Notes: generated by a model not told the origin, from the letters alone. DNA of 64,000 bases from Marinomonas ostreistagni (GCF_016461785.1 NZ_JAEMUH010000002.1:62001-126000), one strand, 5' to 3'. Positions 48,996 through 58,873 are shown, counted from the stretch's first letter. A program made the numbers and translations.

Positions 48996-49307
48996 ATGAC
49001 ACAATCAGAACTAGCTATTAAAAGTATGCTCGAACGCGCCAGTGAAGCATCAGGCTTTTTAAAAGCGCTGAGCAATGAAAACAGACTTATTATCCTATGT
49101 AACTTACTACAGGATGAATTATCTGTTGGAGCGTTGAATGAGCGCGTACTGTTGAGTCAATCAGCATTATCACAACACTTAGCAGTATTAAGAAAAGACG
49201 GTTTAGTCGCAACCCGACGAGACTCGCAAACCATCTTTTACTCAATTGCTGACCCTCGAGTTAAACAATTAATACAAACTCTTCATGACTTGTTTTGTGC
49301 AGAATGA
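48996..49307 (+). CDS. ArsR/SmtB-family transcriptional regulator
   Basis: This 103-residue protein is a winged-helix repressor of the ArsR family. The helix-turn-helix is in LSQSALSQHLAVLRKDGLVATRRDSQTIFYS (about 49-80), and LSNENRLIILCNLL is the characteristic N-terminal helix. ELCVCDL-type metal sites are absent, and only two cysteines (near 33 and 101) are seen, so it is not a clear metal sensor; BigR/SqrR-type sulfide sensors are a possibility. The 3' end overlaps the convergent hydrolase by 25 bp. No rhodanese or sulfur gene is adjacent. Confidence 0.85.
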   Translation: MTQSELAIKSMLERASEASGFLKALSNENRLIILCNLLQDELSVGALNERVLLSQSALSQHLAVLRKDGLVATRRDSQTIFYSIADPRVKQLIQTLHDLFCAE

Positions 49308-49993
49308 CCGTAAAATTTACTGAGTTTGCTAGCAAGCCAGCTGGGTTGCTCAAGCGGGAGCATATGCCCGCTTTGAGCCACCACATTCACTTGGACATTT
49401 GTTAGATTACTCAACTCTTTCAACCTTCCAGGCGATAAAAACTGATCTGATAAACCAGCCAAGACCAACCATTCCACTCTGGAAGATTGAATAGAATCAA
49501 GATTATCACGCCTATCCAATGTCGCCTGAAGTTGAGCTACGAAAGCCTCCTGCCCTAAAGCCTTGTCCATTTCAGAAATAATTTGTATCAGTTCAGAGCA
49601 GCTTTGGTGTTCAGGTGATAACATTTGTCGTGCCTTTTTGCTAGGAATGCCGCGATAGCCTGCTTTTAACACCCACTCCAAAGCTTGCTGTCGCTGTATT
49701 TTTTCAGCTTCAGGCAACTTAGTACCGACATTTGAAATCAATACCGCAGACTTCAACATATCGGGCCTCTTTCTCGCTATTTCAGTTAGCAAATAGCCAC
49801 CTAGTGAAAATCCAATATAATGAGAAGCTTCCTTTGGAAGCCTAGCTATCAGACTATCGACCAATTCATCTAGGTCACCTTCAATAGGCAATTCGACATC
49901 ATGTAATTTTATGTTTTGGGGTAAAAACGGCTTAATAAATTGCCAAAGCCGTCCATCACACATGGTTCCTGGTAAACAGTAAACTTCAGTCAT
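49283..49993 (-). CDS. Alpha/beta hydrolase
   Basis: This 236-residue protein has the alpha/beta hydrolase fold. The nucleophile motif GFSLGG (about residue 78), a SDQFLSPGRL aspartate and a late histidine (SGHMLPLEQP) make up the expected triad. The N-terminal YCLPGTMCDGRLW is typical of the BioH/RsbQ-like branch. Substrate unknown. I chose the ATG at 49993, one base past the LigE stop; TTG at 50017 is possible. It probably follows ligE in the same transcript. Confidence 0.8.
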   Translation of the reverse strand: MTEVYCLPGTMCDGRLWQFIKPFLPQNIKLHDVELPIEGDLDELVDSLIARLPKEASHYIGFSLGGYLLTEIARKRPDMLKSAVLISNVGTKLPEAEKIQRQQALEWVLKAGYRGIPSKKARQMLSPEHQSCSELIQIISEMDKALGQEAFVAQLQATLDRRDNLDSIQSSRVEWLVLAGLSDQFLSPGRLKELSNLTNVQVNVVAQSGHMLPLEQPSWLASKLSKFYGHSAQNKS

Positions 49994-49994
49994 A

Positions 49995-50834
49995 TCATTG
50001 TGGAACTCTAAACTCAAAAGGACCCTGCCTTACTCTCTGGTAACTCGCAAAACGAGGTAAACCTTTAGAAGTAAGACCTTGGTAACGAAAAGTAATAAAT
50101 GAGCCAATTAGCGGCGGCTGCGCACGGTCTTGATCTGAAAATCCAGTACCAATCTTAAAACGTTTACCATCGGCTAATTCGACCATCAGCGCACCGAGCT
50201 GACCAGAATATTTCCCCTGCCCCGGCACATGGTCAACCACTTTGGCTTCTGCATCTTGGTACTTTTTCACTTTCAACAGTGCATCAGATCGCCCTGAACG
50301 AAAAAGCGCTGTTTTCCTATGCAACATAAGACCTTCAGCCCCTAGCGACACCATCGTGTCCAACTGGTCGTAGAGTTGCTCAGCTGAATCAACAGTGAAT
50401 TGATCGACTGCTTGAATATAAGCGCTCTCTGAATCGCTCACCAATGCTTGATAACGTTTTACCCTTTGCTCAAACGTTGAAACATTATCTGGCGCATCAA
50501 ACACCATGTAGCGGATCTTTCGCCATTGCTCATGATTGGGAATAGCATCTAGCACTGTATTTTGAACTGCACCGAATTGATTTCTTCCCGCCCACAATTC
50601 ACCGTCTAACCACACTTTTGGCCAACCTGACACAAACCAATCGGGTGGATTAAGCTGTTGCCCTTGACGAGTTCGTAAAACTTCGCCATCCCAGATGCCC
50701 CGTATACCATCCAGTTTTTCACTCACAAGATAGTTTTGTACATCCTCACCATCATATCGGGTTGCCAGCTGCACTTCCTGAGCATTAGCCAACGTAATAA
50801 ACGCAAATAACCAAGTAGCGACACACCATTTCAT
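49995..50834 (-). CDS. ligE: Periplasmic-type ATP-dependent DNA ligase (LigE)
   Basis: This 279-residue protein is a minimal ATP-dependent DNA ligase with an N-terminal signal peptide (about 1-18, cleaving after ANA). The adenylation motif I, SEKLDGIRG, places the reactive lysine at 40. Later motifs include WLDGELWAGR and GLMLHRK, and a C-terminal OB-fold with GSFITFRYQGLT. LigE proteins are exported and have been linked to extracellular DNA in competent bacteria. It has a strong AAGGAGGT site. The following alpha/beta hydrolase starts right after its stop. Confidence 0.88.
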   Translation of the reverse strand: MKWCVATWLFAFITLANAQEVQLATRYDGEDVQNYLVSEKLDGIRGIWDGEVLRTRQGQQLNPPDWFVSGWPKVWLDGELWAGRNQFGAVQNTVLDAIPNHEQWRKIRYMVFDAPDNVSTFEQRVKRYQALVSDSESAYIQAVDQFTVDSAEQLYDQLDTMVSLGAEGLMLHRKTALFRSGRSDALLKVKKYQDAEAKVVDHVPGQGKYSGQLGALMVELADGKRFKIGTGFSDQDRAQPPLIGSFITFRYQGLTSKGLPRFASYQRVRQGPFEFRVPQ

Positions 50835-50862
50835 AAGACCTCCTTGTCTTTTTATCGTGCCA

Positions 50863-50893
50863 TAAAAAAGCCCAAGCGTTAGGCTTGGGCTTT
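50863..50893 (-). terminator. Terminator after htpG
   Basis: An 11-bp perfect stem (AAAGCCCAAGC) with a 5-base loop and a T-run on the minus strand. It lies between htpG and ligE. Confidence 0.82.
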
Positions 50894-50907
50894 CTGAACA
50901 GATCTGA

Positions 50908-52827
50908 TTAGTTCGACATCTGAACGATCAGTTTATTCATACGAGAAACAAACGTCGCTGGGTCATCCAATTGACCGCCTTCTGCTAATGTTGCTTGTTC
51001 GTATAGAAGCCAAGCCATATCTGCAAAGCGATCTTCATCTGCCTCTGCATCCATCTTCTGAACGATTGGGTGATCAGGGTTCACTTCTAATGATGGCTTA
51101 GATTCTGGCAGTTGTTGACCTGCTTGCTCCAACAAACGACGCATCTGTAGACCCATATCAAACTCCCCGACCACTAGACATGCTGGCGAGTTTGTTAAAC
51201 GGTCTGTGCTGTTCACTGAAGTCACTTTTTCCTCAAGAACAGACTTCATACGATCAAGCAATGGCTTCATTTGCTCAGCCTTTTGCTCTTTCTCTTTCTT
51301 CTGCTCTTCAGATTCTTCTACTTCGATGTCTAATTTGCCTTTGGTGACGTCTTGGAAAGACTTACCATCAAACTCACGCAGTGACGACATCATCCATTCA
51401 TCGATGCGATCACTTAGCAGCAACACTTCATAGCCTTTTTTACGCAACACTTCTAAGTGCGGGCTATTTTTCGCTGTATTATGGTTTTCAGCGTAGATGT
51501 AGTAGATCTTGTCTTGGTCTTCTGCCATGCGCTCAACGTAGTCTTTCAGAGACTCAGTTTGCGCGGCATTGTCTGTATGCGTTGTACTAAAGCGTAATAG
51601 TTCAGCAATCTTATCTTTGTTACCAAAATCATCTGCTGGACCTTCTTTAAGCACGTTACCAAACTCATCCCAGAACTTCTGGTAAGTTTCCGCATCATTT
51701 TTCGCCATTTTCGAAAGCATGTCTAGCACACGTTTCGTCAGTGCAGAACGCATCGAATCAACTGCGTTATCGTTTTGAAGAATCTCACGGGAAACGTTCA
51801 AAGACAGATCATTTGAGTCGATCACACCTTTTACGAAACGCATGTATGGAGGGAGGAAGGCTTCCGCATCGTCCATAATAAATACGCGCTGTACGTATAG
51901 CTTCAAGCCACGCAACATATCGCGGTTCCAAAGATCTTGCGGCGCTTTGGCTGGAATGTACAGTAGGCTTGTGTATTCAAGCTTACCTTCAACCTTGTTG
52001 TGCGACCATTTTAGTGGCTCTTGGAAATCATGAGACACATGCTTGTAGAATTCTTTGTATTCTTCGTCACTTACTTCGTTGCGAGGACGCGTCCAAAGTG
52101 CTTTGGCTGAGTTAACCGCTTCCCAAGTTGGTTCCGTCTCACTTGTTTCTTTGACATTGCCCTCTTCATCGTACTCAGGCATTGGTACTTTAAGCATTTC
52201 AACTGGAATGGAAATGTGGTCTGAGTATTTTGATACCAGTGAACGCAAACGCCAATTATCTGCAAACTCTCTACCATCTTCTTTAAGATGTAGAGTAATG
52301 CTTGTACCACGAGAAGCTTTATCGATCGCTTCGATTGTGAATTCGCCGGTGCCTTCTGACTCCCAACGAATTGCTTCTTCGCTGCCAGCACGACGTGTTT
52401 CAACGGTAACTTTGTCGGCTACGATAAACGCAGAGTAGAAACCTACACCAAACTGACCAATCAATTGGCTATCTTTCTTCTGATCACCACTTAGCTGCTC
52501 AAGGAACTGAGCGGTGCCTGACTTTGCAATGGTACCTAGGTTTGAGATCGCTTCATCGCGATTCATACCGATACCGTTGTCATCGATAGTAATCGTGCCG
52601 GCATCCGCATCAAAGCCAATGCGTACACGTAGATTTGGATCGTCAGACAATAGATCTGCGTTAGATACTGCCTCAAAACGTAATTTGTCTACAGCGTCTG
52701 ATGCGTTAGAGATCAACTCGCGCAGAAAGATTTCTTTGTTTGAATACAAAGAGTGGATCATTAAATGAAGCAGTTGTTTTACTTCAGTTTGAAATCCTAA
52801 GGTTTCTTTTTGAGTTTCAGTTGTCAT
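50908..52827 (-). CDS. htpG: Molecular chaperone HtpG (Hsp90)
   Basis: HtpG is the cytoplasmic Hsp90. The 639-residue protein has the GHKL ATPase motifs [12 protein letters not shown] (about 34-45), [19 protein letters not shown] and [10 protein letters not shown] in the N-terminal domain, then the middle and C-terminal dimer domains. I chose the ATG at 52827 ([12 protein letters not shown]), with GGAG before it; the frame opens at 52863. It is flanked by a terminator and stands alone. Confidence 0.96.
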   Translation of the reverse strand: MTTETQKETLGFQTEVKQLLHLMIHSLYSNKEIFLRELISNASDAVDKLRFEAVSNADLLSDDPNLRVRIGFDADAGTITIDDNGIGMNRDEAISNLGTIAKSGTAQFLEQLSGDQKKDSQLIGQFGVGFYSAFIVADKVTVETRRAGSEEAIRWESEGTGEFTIEAIDKASRGTSITLHLKEDGREFADNWRLRSLVSKYSDHISIPVEMLKVPMPEYDEEGNVKETSETEPTWEAVNSAKALWTRPRNEVSDEEYKEFYKHVSHDFQEPLKWSHNKVEGKLEYTSLLYIPAKAPQDLWNRDMLRGLKLYVQRVFIMDDAEAFLPPYMRFVKGVIDSNDLSLNVSREILQNDNAVDSMRSALTKRVLDMLSKMAKNDAETYQKFWDEFGNVLKEGPADDFGNKDKIAELLRFSTTHTDNAAQTESLKDYVERMAEDQDKIYYIYAENHNTAKNSPHLEVLRKKGYEVLLLSDRIDEWMMSSLREFDGKSFQDVTKGKLDIEVEESEEQKKEKEQKAEQMKPLLDRMKSVLEEKVTSVNSTDRLTNSPACLVVGEFDMGLQMRRLLEQAGQQLPESKPSLEVNPDHPIVQKMDAEADEDRFADMAWLLYEQATLAEGGQLDDPATFVSRMNKLIVQMSN

Positions 52828-52925
52828 GTTTCTCCATGCTCCTTCGTTACAACACACGCGCAAACGCGCTTAACTTTATGATGTTTAACGATATGGAGGC
52901 ATGGAAAAATAATTCAAGGCAAAAA

Positions 52926-53627
52926 TTAGCGTTTATGAATAATTGTAAAACCATCGCCAATCGGGAGCAGGCTAGAATCGACTTCTTGGTCTTGATGAAC
53001 GCGGTCATTTAATTCACGTACGATGCGCGTATCTTTGTCATCAAAGGCCTCGTCCGCCACATTGCCCCACCACAGGGTATTATCAATCACCATACAACCA
53101 CCTTGGCATAACAACTGTTTCCCTATGTCGTAGTAAGCCAGTAGATTGGCTTTGTCGGCATCAACAAAGATAAAGTCAAAAGTCCCCTTTTGGTCTGTTA
53201 ACAATTCTTCCATGGACGCTTTTGCGTCGCAGCAGCGAGTTTCTACTCGTTCAGAAAGACCAGCCATCTCGATGTGCTTATTAGCGATATCGAGCCACAT
53301 TTGTTTTTTATCAAAGGCCAGTAGTTTCGCATCTTTCGCAAGTTTTAGGCCCATCGAAATAGTACTGTAGCCCGTGAATACACCAACCTCCAAAACCTTT
53401 TTAGGGTTCTGCATCGCAATGAGTAGGCCTAAAAACTGCCCGACTTCAGGAGAAAGCGCCATACGTGCCATATGATATTGAGCCGTCTCACGGCGTAAGG
53501 CTTCAAGCACAGGGTGCTCATTAACAGAGTGGTTGATCAAATAACTGTATAAACGATCATCCACCTTCACCGTACGGTTAACTGGTGGATTATCATCTGA
53601 CACTTGTTTTGGGAAATTAGGAAGCAT
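52926..53627 (-). CDS. Class I SAM-dependent O-methyltransferase (MTF3 family)
   Basis: This protein of about 233 residues matches the O-methyltransferase family 3 (caffeoyl-CoA/catechol type). The SAM motif I reads VLEVGVFTGYSTISMGL near residue 70, and the DFIFVDADKANLLAYYD motif near 150 carries the metal/substrate aspartates; later DNTLWWGNVAD is also standard. Substrate unknown. I took the ATG at 53627; a GTG at 53648 would give 7 more residues. Its 5' end overlaps the DUF599 stop. Confidence 0.85.
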   Translation of the reverse strand: MLPNFPKQVSDDNPPVNRTVKVDDRLYSYLINHSVNEHPVLEALRRETAQYHMARMALSPEVGQFLGLLIAMQNPKKVLEVGVFTGYSTISMGLKLAKDAKLLAFDKKQMWLDIANKHIEMAGLSERVETRCCDAKASMEELLTDQKGTFDFIFVDADKANLLAYYDIGKQLLCQGGCMVIDNTLWWGNVADEAFDDKDTRIVRELNDRVHQDQEVDSSLLPIGDGFTIIHKR

Positions 53628-54348
53628 GGGATTTAATAACAAGTCCACGACTTAGTGTTTTAAATGTTTTAGAGCGAAACTCTCGGCGATAAAGAACTGC
53701 AACAACCATTAAGCTCGTGGCCATACAAAAATAAGGCCCTAAGAACCAAGCAGAAAAAGCCATAGCAAAATAATATGCTCTCAGACCATAGTTAAATTGG
53801 TTAGCAGCTAAGCTACAGACCTTTGCCATGTGCATGGCATACAACTCACGCTCACTCTCTTCAATGCCTCGTTCGGTTGCCAATGGCGCACTACCTACTA
53901 ACACTGAACAGAAGTTGTACTGACGTACAGACCAAGTGAACGTGAAAAACGCATAAACGAAAATAAGAACCAAAACGATGATTTTCAGCTCCCACTCCGT
54001 TTGACTCATGGGCTCCAGAAAATAAAAGTCATTAATAATGCCCATGGCCTGTTCTGAATAGCTAAAGGCGGTGAAAAGGCCAGCGATGATTAGCAAACTA
54101 CTGGAAGCGAAGAACAAACTACTGCGTTCAAGGTTAGCCATAACCGAGGCATCAGCGATACGGTTATCTCGTCTCAACAGACGGGACATCCAAGCTAGAC
54201 GGAATTGATGCAGCACACTTACCAAGCAGGTTCGGCGCTTGGAGTTGTAGAGTGCATAAAATGCATACCCCCACCAGCAACCAAAAAAAATAATTAAAGT
54301 AATGATATTGATCGGTTCAAACAACTGAGCAAGTGAATGCGGTTCCAT
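53617..54348 (-). CDS. DUF599 family membrane protein
   Basis: This 243-residue protein has about four hydrophobic helices (around 12-32, 72-96, 110-132 and 190-220) and matches the DUF599 family. The WWGYAFYAL stretch near the N-terminus and the ANQFNYGLRAYYFAMAF region are family-like. No function is known. I chose the ATG at 54348 (MEPHSLAQLF); the frame opens at 54393. The O-methyltransferase gene overlaps its 3' end, so the pair may be co-transcribed. Confidence 0.75.
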   Translation of the reverse strand: MEPHSLAQLFEPINIITLIIFFGCWWGYAFYALYNSKRRTCLVSVLHQFRLAWMSRLLRRDNRIADASVMANLERSSLFFASSSLLIIAGLFTAFSYSEQAMGIINDFYFLEPMSQTEWELKIIVLVLIFVYAFFTFTWSVRQYNFCSVLVGSAPLATERGIEESERELYAMHMAKVCSLAANQFNYGLRAYYFAMAFSAWFLGPYFCMATSLMVVAVLYRREFRSKTFKTLSRGLVIKSHAS

Positions 54349-54591
54349 GATGCTTAGATTAAGCCTTATCGTGTGATGGGGTGGTACCGCCATTATATCT
54401 GAATAAACACTAAAACCAGCCTAAAGACATGACTTTTTTGTTATTTTTTTGAACAAAAAAGGCTACTTCTAAAACATTCCAAACAGATAGTGAAATAAAT
54501 TTGATCAATCGAGCAAAGTAAAAATTGACCATTGTCATTTTTTAATGAATCAAGCTATGCTGAGAACATAGAGATTTTGGAGAACGCTGTT

Positions 54592-54885
54592 ATGTTCCGT
54601 TTGTATATGACCTTACTACTGATACCTTTGGTAATGCTTTTCAGCATCACCGTTAAGGCTTCTAGTGATGGTCTTGCTTTCGGAAAAATCAAAGGTGATT
54701 TGATTGAGAGTTCGTACGAACTTCCTTCAGCAGAAGTTGCTCCTGATATTGACCATGCATTGACATCCAAGGAACAAGTTCCTGTCAATGACGTCACCTT
54801 ATACATCATTCCTCAACATAACTGCTTTGCAGAAGTCGATCTAAATCGTTTTGTTTATTGTAGAGCGCCACCCATCTTGTCGTAG
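54592..54885 (+). CDS. Small secreted protein of unknown function
   Basis: I do not recognise this 97-residue protein. An N-terminal signal peptide (about 1-23, hydrophobic core LLLIPLVMLFSI) is followed by a short polar domain with two cysteines (HNCFAEVD and VYCRAPP, about 81 and 92) that could form a disulfide. I chose the ATG at 54592, preceded by GGAG at 9 bases; the frame extends to 54532. It lies 43 bp before the CBS-domain gene and may share its transcript. Confidence 0.6.
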   Translation: MFRLYMTLLLIPLVMLFSITVKASSDGLAFGKIKGDLIESSYELPSAEVAPDIDHALTSKEQVPVNDVTLYIIPQHNCFAEVDLNRFVYCRAPPILS

Positions 54886-54928
54886 CACACAGAACATTCT
54901 TTTTTTAATACGAACAAGGTGAAATCTC

Positions 54929-55522
54929 ATGAAAACTCTTACTTACGCAACAACAAAAGACATTAACGAACTTACTTGGCCAAATATTGAAGAAAACGTT
55001 GGCCTATACACTTCAGCTCTTCGTGTTTTAACGGATTTTAAAACCGTTAGCCCGCGTCTCATTGAGCCTACGGTACGAGCAGATATCTTAGCTGACATTA
55101 TGAAAAAAGAGCATGTCAGAATGAAGCTTGTGGTCGATAGCCAGAATCACTTCTTAGGTGTGGTAAGTTTAGAAGACCTATCTGACGAAGCGTTTGTCAA
55201 ACGTGTAGCCGAAGGGTATGTACGTAGTGAACTACTAACGATTGATTTGATGCGCCCTAAAGAAGAGCTTTTGGCAGTGTCTTATAAATCATTAAGTAAT
55301 AGCGATATTGAGTCTTTGATTTTTAGTCAGAAAAACAATCACTACCAACACCTGTTGGTCGTAGATGAATCTGATATGTCAATTCGTGGTTTAGTATCTG
55401 CTAATGACATCGTTCGCCAGTTACAACTAAACATTGATGTTTCGACTTCAACCAGTTTTGCGAAACTGAATGACATTTTGGAACATGAATATGCAGACAG
55501 TAAACGTCTACGCGTAGCTTAG
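54929..55522 (+). CDS. CBS-domain protein
   Basis: This 197-residue protein has two CBS-like modules. The first includes MKLVVDSQNHFLGVVSLEDLSD (about 69-88) and the second HLLVVDESDMSIRGLVSANDIVRQL (about 140-164). CBS pairs bind adenosine nucleotides and regulate enzymes or channels; here the protein is stand-alone. No signal peptide or membrane segment is seen. It has an AAGGTG ribosome-binding site and is followed by a strong terminator shared with tusA. Confidence 0.82.
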   Translation: MKTLTYATTKDINELTWPNIEENVGLYTSALRVLTDFKTVSPRLIEPTVRADILADIMKKEHVRMKLVVDSQNHFLGVVSLEDLSDEAFVKRVAEGYVRSELLTIDLMRPKEELLAVSYKSLSNSDIESLIFSQKNNHYQHLLVVDESDMSIRGLVSANDIVRQLQLNIDVSTSTSFAKLNDILEHEYADSKRLRVA

Positions 55523-55530
55523 TAGATATT

Positions 55531-55563
55531 AAAAGGCCAGCTATTTTCAGCTGGCCTTTTTTT
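55531..55563. terminator. Bidirectional terminator between the CBS gene and tusA
   Basis: AAAAGGCCAGCT and its complement form a 12-bp stem with a 6-base loop, with T-runs on the plus strand. The 3' end of tusA (stop at 55547) lies inside it. Confidence 0.85.
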
Positions 55564-55783
55564 GTACCCAATAAAAATACAGCTCGCCATCTTGCTCAGC
55601 TTTTAGAAGAGGATGCCCGAGAAAATTACAAAACTTAGGAATATCTCGTTCTGTTGACGGGTCAGTAGCGGTAATCTTTACCACTTCACCAGGCTTCATT
55701 TTTCTAACAACGCCATGCAGCATCATCACTGGCTCAGGGCAATATAACCCTTGGGTGTCCAACTCTTGTTGGTGTTCAATCAC
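55547..55783 (-). CDS. tusA: Sulfurtransferase TusA
   Basis: TusA passes persulfide sulfur from IscS toward TusD for 2-thiouridine in tRNA. The 78-residue protein has the DTQGLYCPEPVMMLHGVVRKM signature with the reactive cysteine at 15, and the RDIPKFCNFLGHPLL stretch. The CPEP motif is the true TusA form, unlike the CPMP paralogue at 11893. It starts 9 bp after the upstream hydrolase. Confidence 0.9.
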   Translation of the reverse strand: MIEHQQELDTQGLYCPEPVMMLHGVVRKMKPGEVVKITATDPSTERDIPKFCNFLGHPLLKAEQDGELYFYWVQKKAS

Positions 55784-55792
55784 TGTAACTCC

Positions 55793-56383
55793 TTATGAAT
55801 TAGTCTCATGGTTTGCAATAAAGTCTGCCGAAACCTTTGCCAATTCTTTAATTACTAACACTTGCGACCGATTATAACGCTTTAATACATGAAAATCGTG
55901 ATCCGCACCTTCAATCCAATGTAATTTTACATTGCTAGGTAACACTTGGTTTGTAACCCACTCAACGGCCCCTAGACTATCGCGTGTACCTTGACACACC
56001 AAGTAAGGCACACCATTAGAATTCTGAAGGTTTTCTAGCCGGTGCTTATCTTCTTTCTTCGCTGGGTAAAATGGAAAACCCAAGGCGACACAGACCTTTA
56101 CATCATGCGTTTGACAAAGCTCTGCAATGATACGACCTCCCATGGATTTACCAATCAATACCACCGGGGCCTGTGCATCAATACTCTCCCCTACTTCCGT
56201 CACTAATTTAGGTAAACGAGGCGGCGGTCGCTTCTTTCCTGTTTTTTCAATCTCCTTCATATAACTCAATGTAATAGGAGTTACCGTAGCATTTAAAAGG
56301 ACTTCTAACTCGTGTTTAAAAGCTTGTAAAAAGACGCTCTCATGACCCGCACCTGCGCCATGTAATAAATAAACATTGGACAT
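55793..56383 (-). CDS. Alpha/beta hydrolase (KANL3/Tex30-like)
   Basis: This protein of about 196 residues matches the small alpha/beta hydrolase group related to KANL3/Tex30. The HGAGAGHESVFL oxyanion region, the GKSMGGRI nucleophile near 90 and the late EGADHDFHVL histidine are visible. Function unknown. I chose the ATG at 56383 over GTG at 56422. It shares the strand with tusA, 9 bp downstream, so the two may be co-transcribed. Confidence 0.78.
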   Translation of the reverse strand: MSNVYLLHGAGAGHESVFLQAFKHELEVLLNATVTPITLSYMKEIEKTGKKRPPPRLPKLVTEVGESIDAQAPVVLIGKSMGGRIIAELCQTHDVKVCVALGFPFYPAKKEDKHRLENLQNSNGVPYLVCQGTRDSLGAVEWVTNQVLPSNVKLHWIEGADHDFHVLKRYNRSQVLVIKELAKVSADFIANHETNS

Positions 56384-56615
56384 ATCGACTGAAAACGTTG
56401 CTCTGTGACAAGGAATGCCCACAAAGCAAACTAGGCTCCTGTTATTTGAAATGTGAAAAGACTTAGAATCAATTTCGCTAGTTTACCGCTGTTGGATTGA
56501 TAAGGAAGGCCCAACTGCTACGTCATCTTGCATCGCAGCACCCAGCCCTCCGCTCAAGAAAACAGTATTGTCTTTTAATAAGGTCTATCACTCAACGTGG
56601 TTTGTGGAAGAAACT

Positions 56616-58058
56616 ATGAGCACAGCTTTTGATCACCCAACATACAACTATCGAGTGGTGCGCGCATTCACCATTATGACGGTGGTATGGGGCGTAGTAG
56701 GCATGGCTATCGGCGTATTGATTGCGTCACAATTGGTATGGCCAGACCTACTTGCTAACATACCTTACCTACATTTTGGACGTTTACGCCCACTACACAC
56801 TAACGCAGTCATCTTCGGATTTGGTGGTTCTGCATTATTTGCCACCTCTTACTATGTCGTGCAACGTACGACGCAGGCGAGGTTATTTTCAGACGTATTA
56901 TCTGGCTTCACATTCTGGGGCTGGCAAATCATTATTGTCGCCGCTGCAATAACGCTACCTCTTGGTTACACACAAACCAAAGAGTATGCAGAATTAGAGT
57001 GGCCAATCGATATTCTGATTACATTAGTTTGGGTGGCTTACGCTATCAACTTCTTTGGTACCGTTGCCAAACGTAAGATGAAACACATTTACGTGGCCAA
57101 CTGGTTCTATGGTGCATTCATTATTACTGTTGCTGTACTTCACCTAGGTAACAGTGCAGTAGTACCTGTCAGTGCAATGAAGTCATATTCAGTTTACTCT
57201 GGCGCTGCAGATGCCATGGTACAGTGGTGGTACGGACACAACGCTGTGGGCTTCTTCCTAACGGCAGGCTTCCTTGGGATGATGTATTACTTCGTACCAA
57301 AACAAGCGGGACGCCCTGTTTTCTCTTACCGCCTATCGATTGTTCACTTCTGGGCATTGATTTCATTATACATTTGGGCAGGTCCACACCACCTTCACTA
57401 CACTGCTCTACCTAACTGGACACAAAGTCTAGGTATGGTGATGTCTTTGATCCTGTTGGCACCGTCTTGGGGTGGCATGATCAACGGTGTAATGACGCTT
57501 TCAGGTGCTTGGCACAAATTACGTCATGACCCAATTCTTCGTTTCCTAGTCGTCTCGCTATCTTTCTACGGTATGTCGACTTTCGAAGGCCCGATGATGT
57601 CTATCAAGACAGTTAACGCCTTATCTCACTACACCGACTGGACTGTAGGTCACGTACATGCTGGTGCACTGGGATGGGTAGCAATGGTTAGTATTGGCTC
57701 TGTTTACCATCTTTTGCCTGCTGTATTAGGCATGAAACCTGGTCAAATGTATTCAAGCCGTCTAATCAATGTTCACTTCTGGTTAGCAACTATTGGTACT
57801 GTATTGTACATCGCTTCTATGTGGGTGAACGGTATCATGCAAGGTCTAATGTGGCGTGCCTTCAATAATGATGGATCGTTGACATACAGTTTCGTTGAAG
57901 CCGTTGACGCAAGTTACCCAGGTTGGTTTGTACGTGTCCTAGGTGGCGCCATCTTCCTACTTGGCATGTTGCTAATGTCTTACAACGCTTGGATGACTGT
58001 TCGTCAGGCAAAAGGCAATGAAGCAGCAAACTTCCAAGCCGACACTCAAGCAGCATAG
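56616..58058 (+). CDS. ccoN: cbb3-type cytochrome c oxidase subunit I CcoN
   Basis: CcoN is the catalytic haem-copper subunit of the high-affinity cbb3 oxidase. The 480-residue protein has about 12 helices, the low-spin haem histidine in [14 protein letters not shown] (about 45-60), the CuB/haem region [22 protein letters not shown], the [10 protein letters not shown] copper histidines and the [12 protein letters not shown] haem ligand. I chose the ATG at 56616, with GGAAG upstream; the frame opens at 56568. It heads ccoNOQP. Confidence 0.95.
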   Translation: MSTAFDHPTYNYRVVRAFTIMTVVWGVVGMAIGVLIASQLVWPDLLANIPYLHFGRLRPLHTNAVIFGFGGSALFATSYYVVQRTTQARLFSDVLSGFTFWGWQIIIVAAAITLPLGYTQTKEYAELEWPIDILITLVWVAYAINFFGTVAKRKMKHIYVANWFYGAFIITVAVLHLGNSAVVPVSAMKSYSVYSGAADAMVQWWYGHNAVGFFLTAGFLGMMYYFVPKQAGRPVFSYRLSIVHFWALISLYIWAGPHHLHYTALPNWTQSLGMVMSLILLAPSWGGMINGVMTLSGAWHKLRHDPILRFLVVSLSFYGMSTFEGPMMSIKTVNALSHYTDWTVGHVHAGALGWVAMVSIGSVYHLLPAVLGMKPGQMYSSRLINVHFWLATIGTVLYIASMWVNGIMQGLMWRAFNNDGSLTYSFVEAVDASYPGWFVRVLGGAIFLLGMLLMSYNAWMTVRQAKGNEAANFQADTQAA

Positions 58059-58069
58059 GGGTTTAAAAC

Positions 58070-58672
58070 ATGCGCCATGAAGTAATTGAAAAAAATATGG
58101 GGCTAATGATCATCCTTATCGTCGTAGCAATCAGCTTCGGCGCTTTGGTTGAGATCATCCCTCTATTCTTTATGAAACAAACAACTCAGCCAGTTGAGAA
58201 TCTACGACCTCTCACTGCGCTAGAGCTAGAAGGTCGAGACATTTACCAGCGTGAAGGCTGCTTGAGCTGCCATACTCAGATGATCCGCCCTTTCCGTGCA
58301 GAGACAGAACGTTACGGTCCGTACAGTGTTGCTGGTGAGTCCGTCTATGATCACCCATTCTTATGGGGATCTAAGCGTACTGGACCTGATTTGGCACGAG
58401 TAGGTCAACGTTACAGTGACGAATGGCATCGTGCCCATTTGTATAACCCTCGTGATGTCGTACCTGAGTCTAATATGCCAGGCTTCCCTTGGTTGTTTGA
58501 GAACAAAATCGACGGAAACGACACTGCCAACAAAATGTCAGCTTTACGAATGGTAGGCGTCCCTTACACGGATGAGCAAATTGCCAACGCAAAAACTGAC
58601 GTACGCGGTGAACGTGAAATTGATGCTCTTGTTGCCTACCTGCAGCAGCTGGGCACAGTGATAGAACGATAG
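58070..58672 (+). CDS. ccoO: cbb3 oxidase subunit II CcoO
   Basis: CcoO is the membrane-anchored mono-haem cytochrome c subunit. The 200-residue protein has an N-terminal helix (about 11-34) and one CLSCH haem site in the [14 protein letters not shown] motif (about 65). The [17 protein letters not shown] stretch is also standard. It starts 11 bp after ccoN and stops 9 bp before ccoQ. Confidence 0.95.
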   Translation: MRHEVIEKNMGLMIILIVVAISFGALVEIIPLFFMKQTTQPVENLRPLTALELEGRDIYQREGCLSCHTQMIRPFRAETERYGPYSVAGESVYDHPFLWGSKRTGPDLARVGQRYSDEWHRAHLYNPRDVVPESNMPGFPWLFENKIDGNDTANKMSALRMVGVPYTDEQIANAKTDVRGEREIDALVAYLQQLGTVIER

Positions 58673-58681
58673 GGCCTAAAC

Positions 58682-58873
58682 ATGGACATTAACACGCTCA
58701 GAGCACTTGCAACCCCCATCGCCTTTGTTGCTTTTATTGCAATTATCGCATGGACGTTTAGCAAAGGACGTAAAAAAGGCTTCGAAGAAGCCGCAAATTT
58801 GCCTTTTGCAGACGATGACGATGTAAGTGATGTACAGCGCAAGTCATCCGTGGAGAAGAATACAAATGAATGA
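58682..58873 (+). CDS. ccoQ: cbb3 oxidase subunit CcoQ (CcoQ/FixQ)
   Basis: CcoQ is the small subunit that stabilises the complex. The 63-residue protein has one helix (about 10-28) followed by KGRKKGFEEAANLPFADDD, a typical family tail. Its stop overlaps the ccoP start by 8 bp. Confidence 0.88.
   Translation: MDINTLRALATPIAFVAFIAIIAWTFSKGRKKGFEEAANLPFADDDDVSDVQRKSSVEKNTNE

Noticed and set aside
54434..54460. A/T hairpin between the DUF599 gene and the small secreted gene
   Set aside because: The arms are almost only A and T, which gives little stability, and it sits between divergent genes where no terminator is needed.
56505..56515. TTGAT half-site before ccoN as an FNR box
   Set aside because: The second half of the box is absent at the required spacing; only the half-site can be seen.
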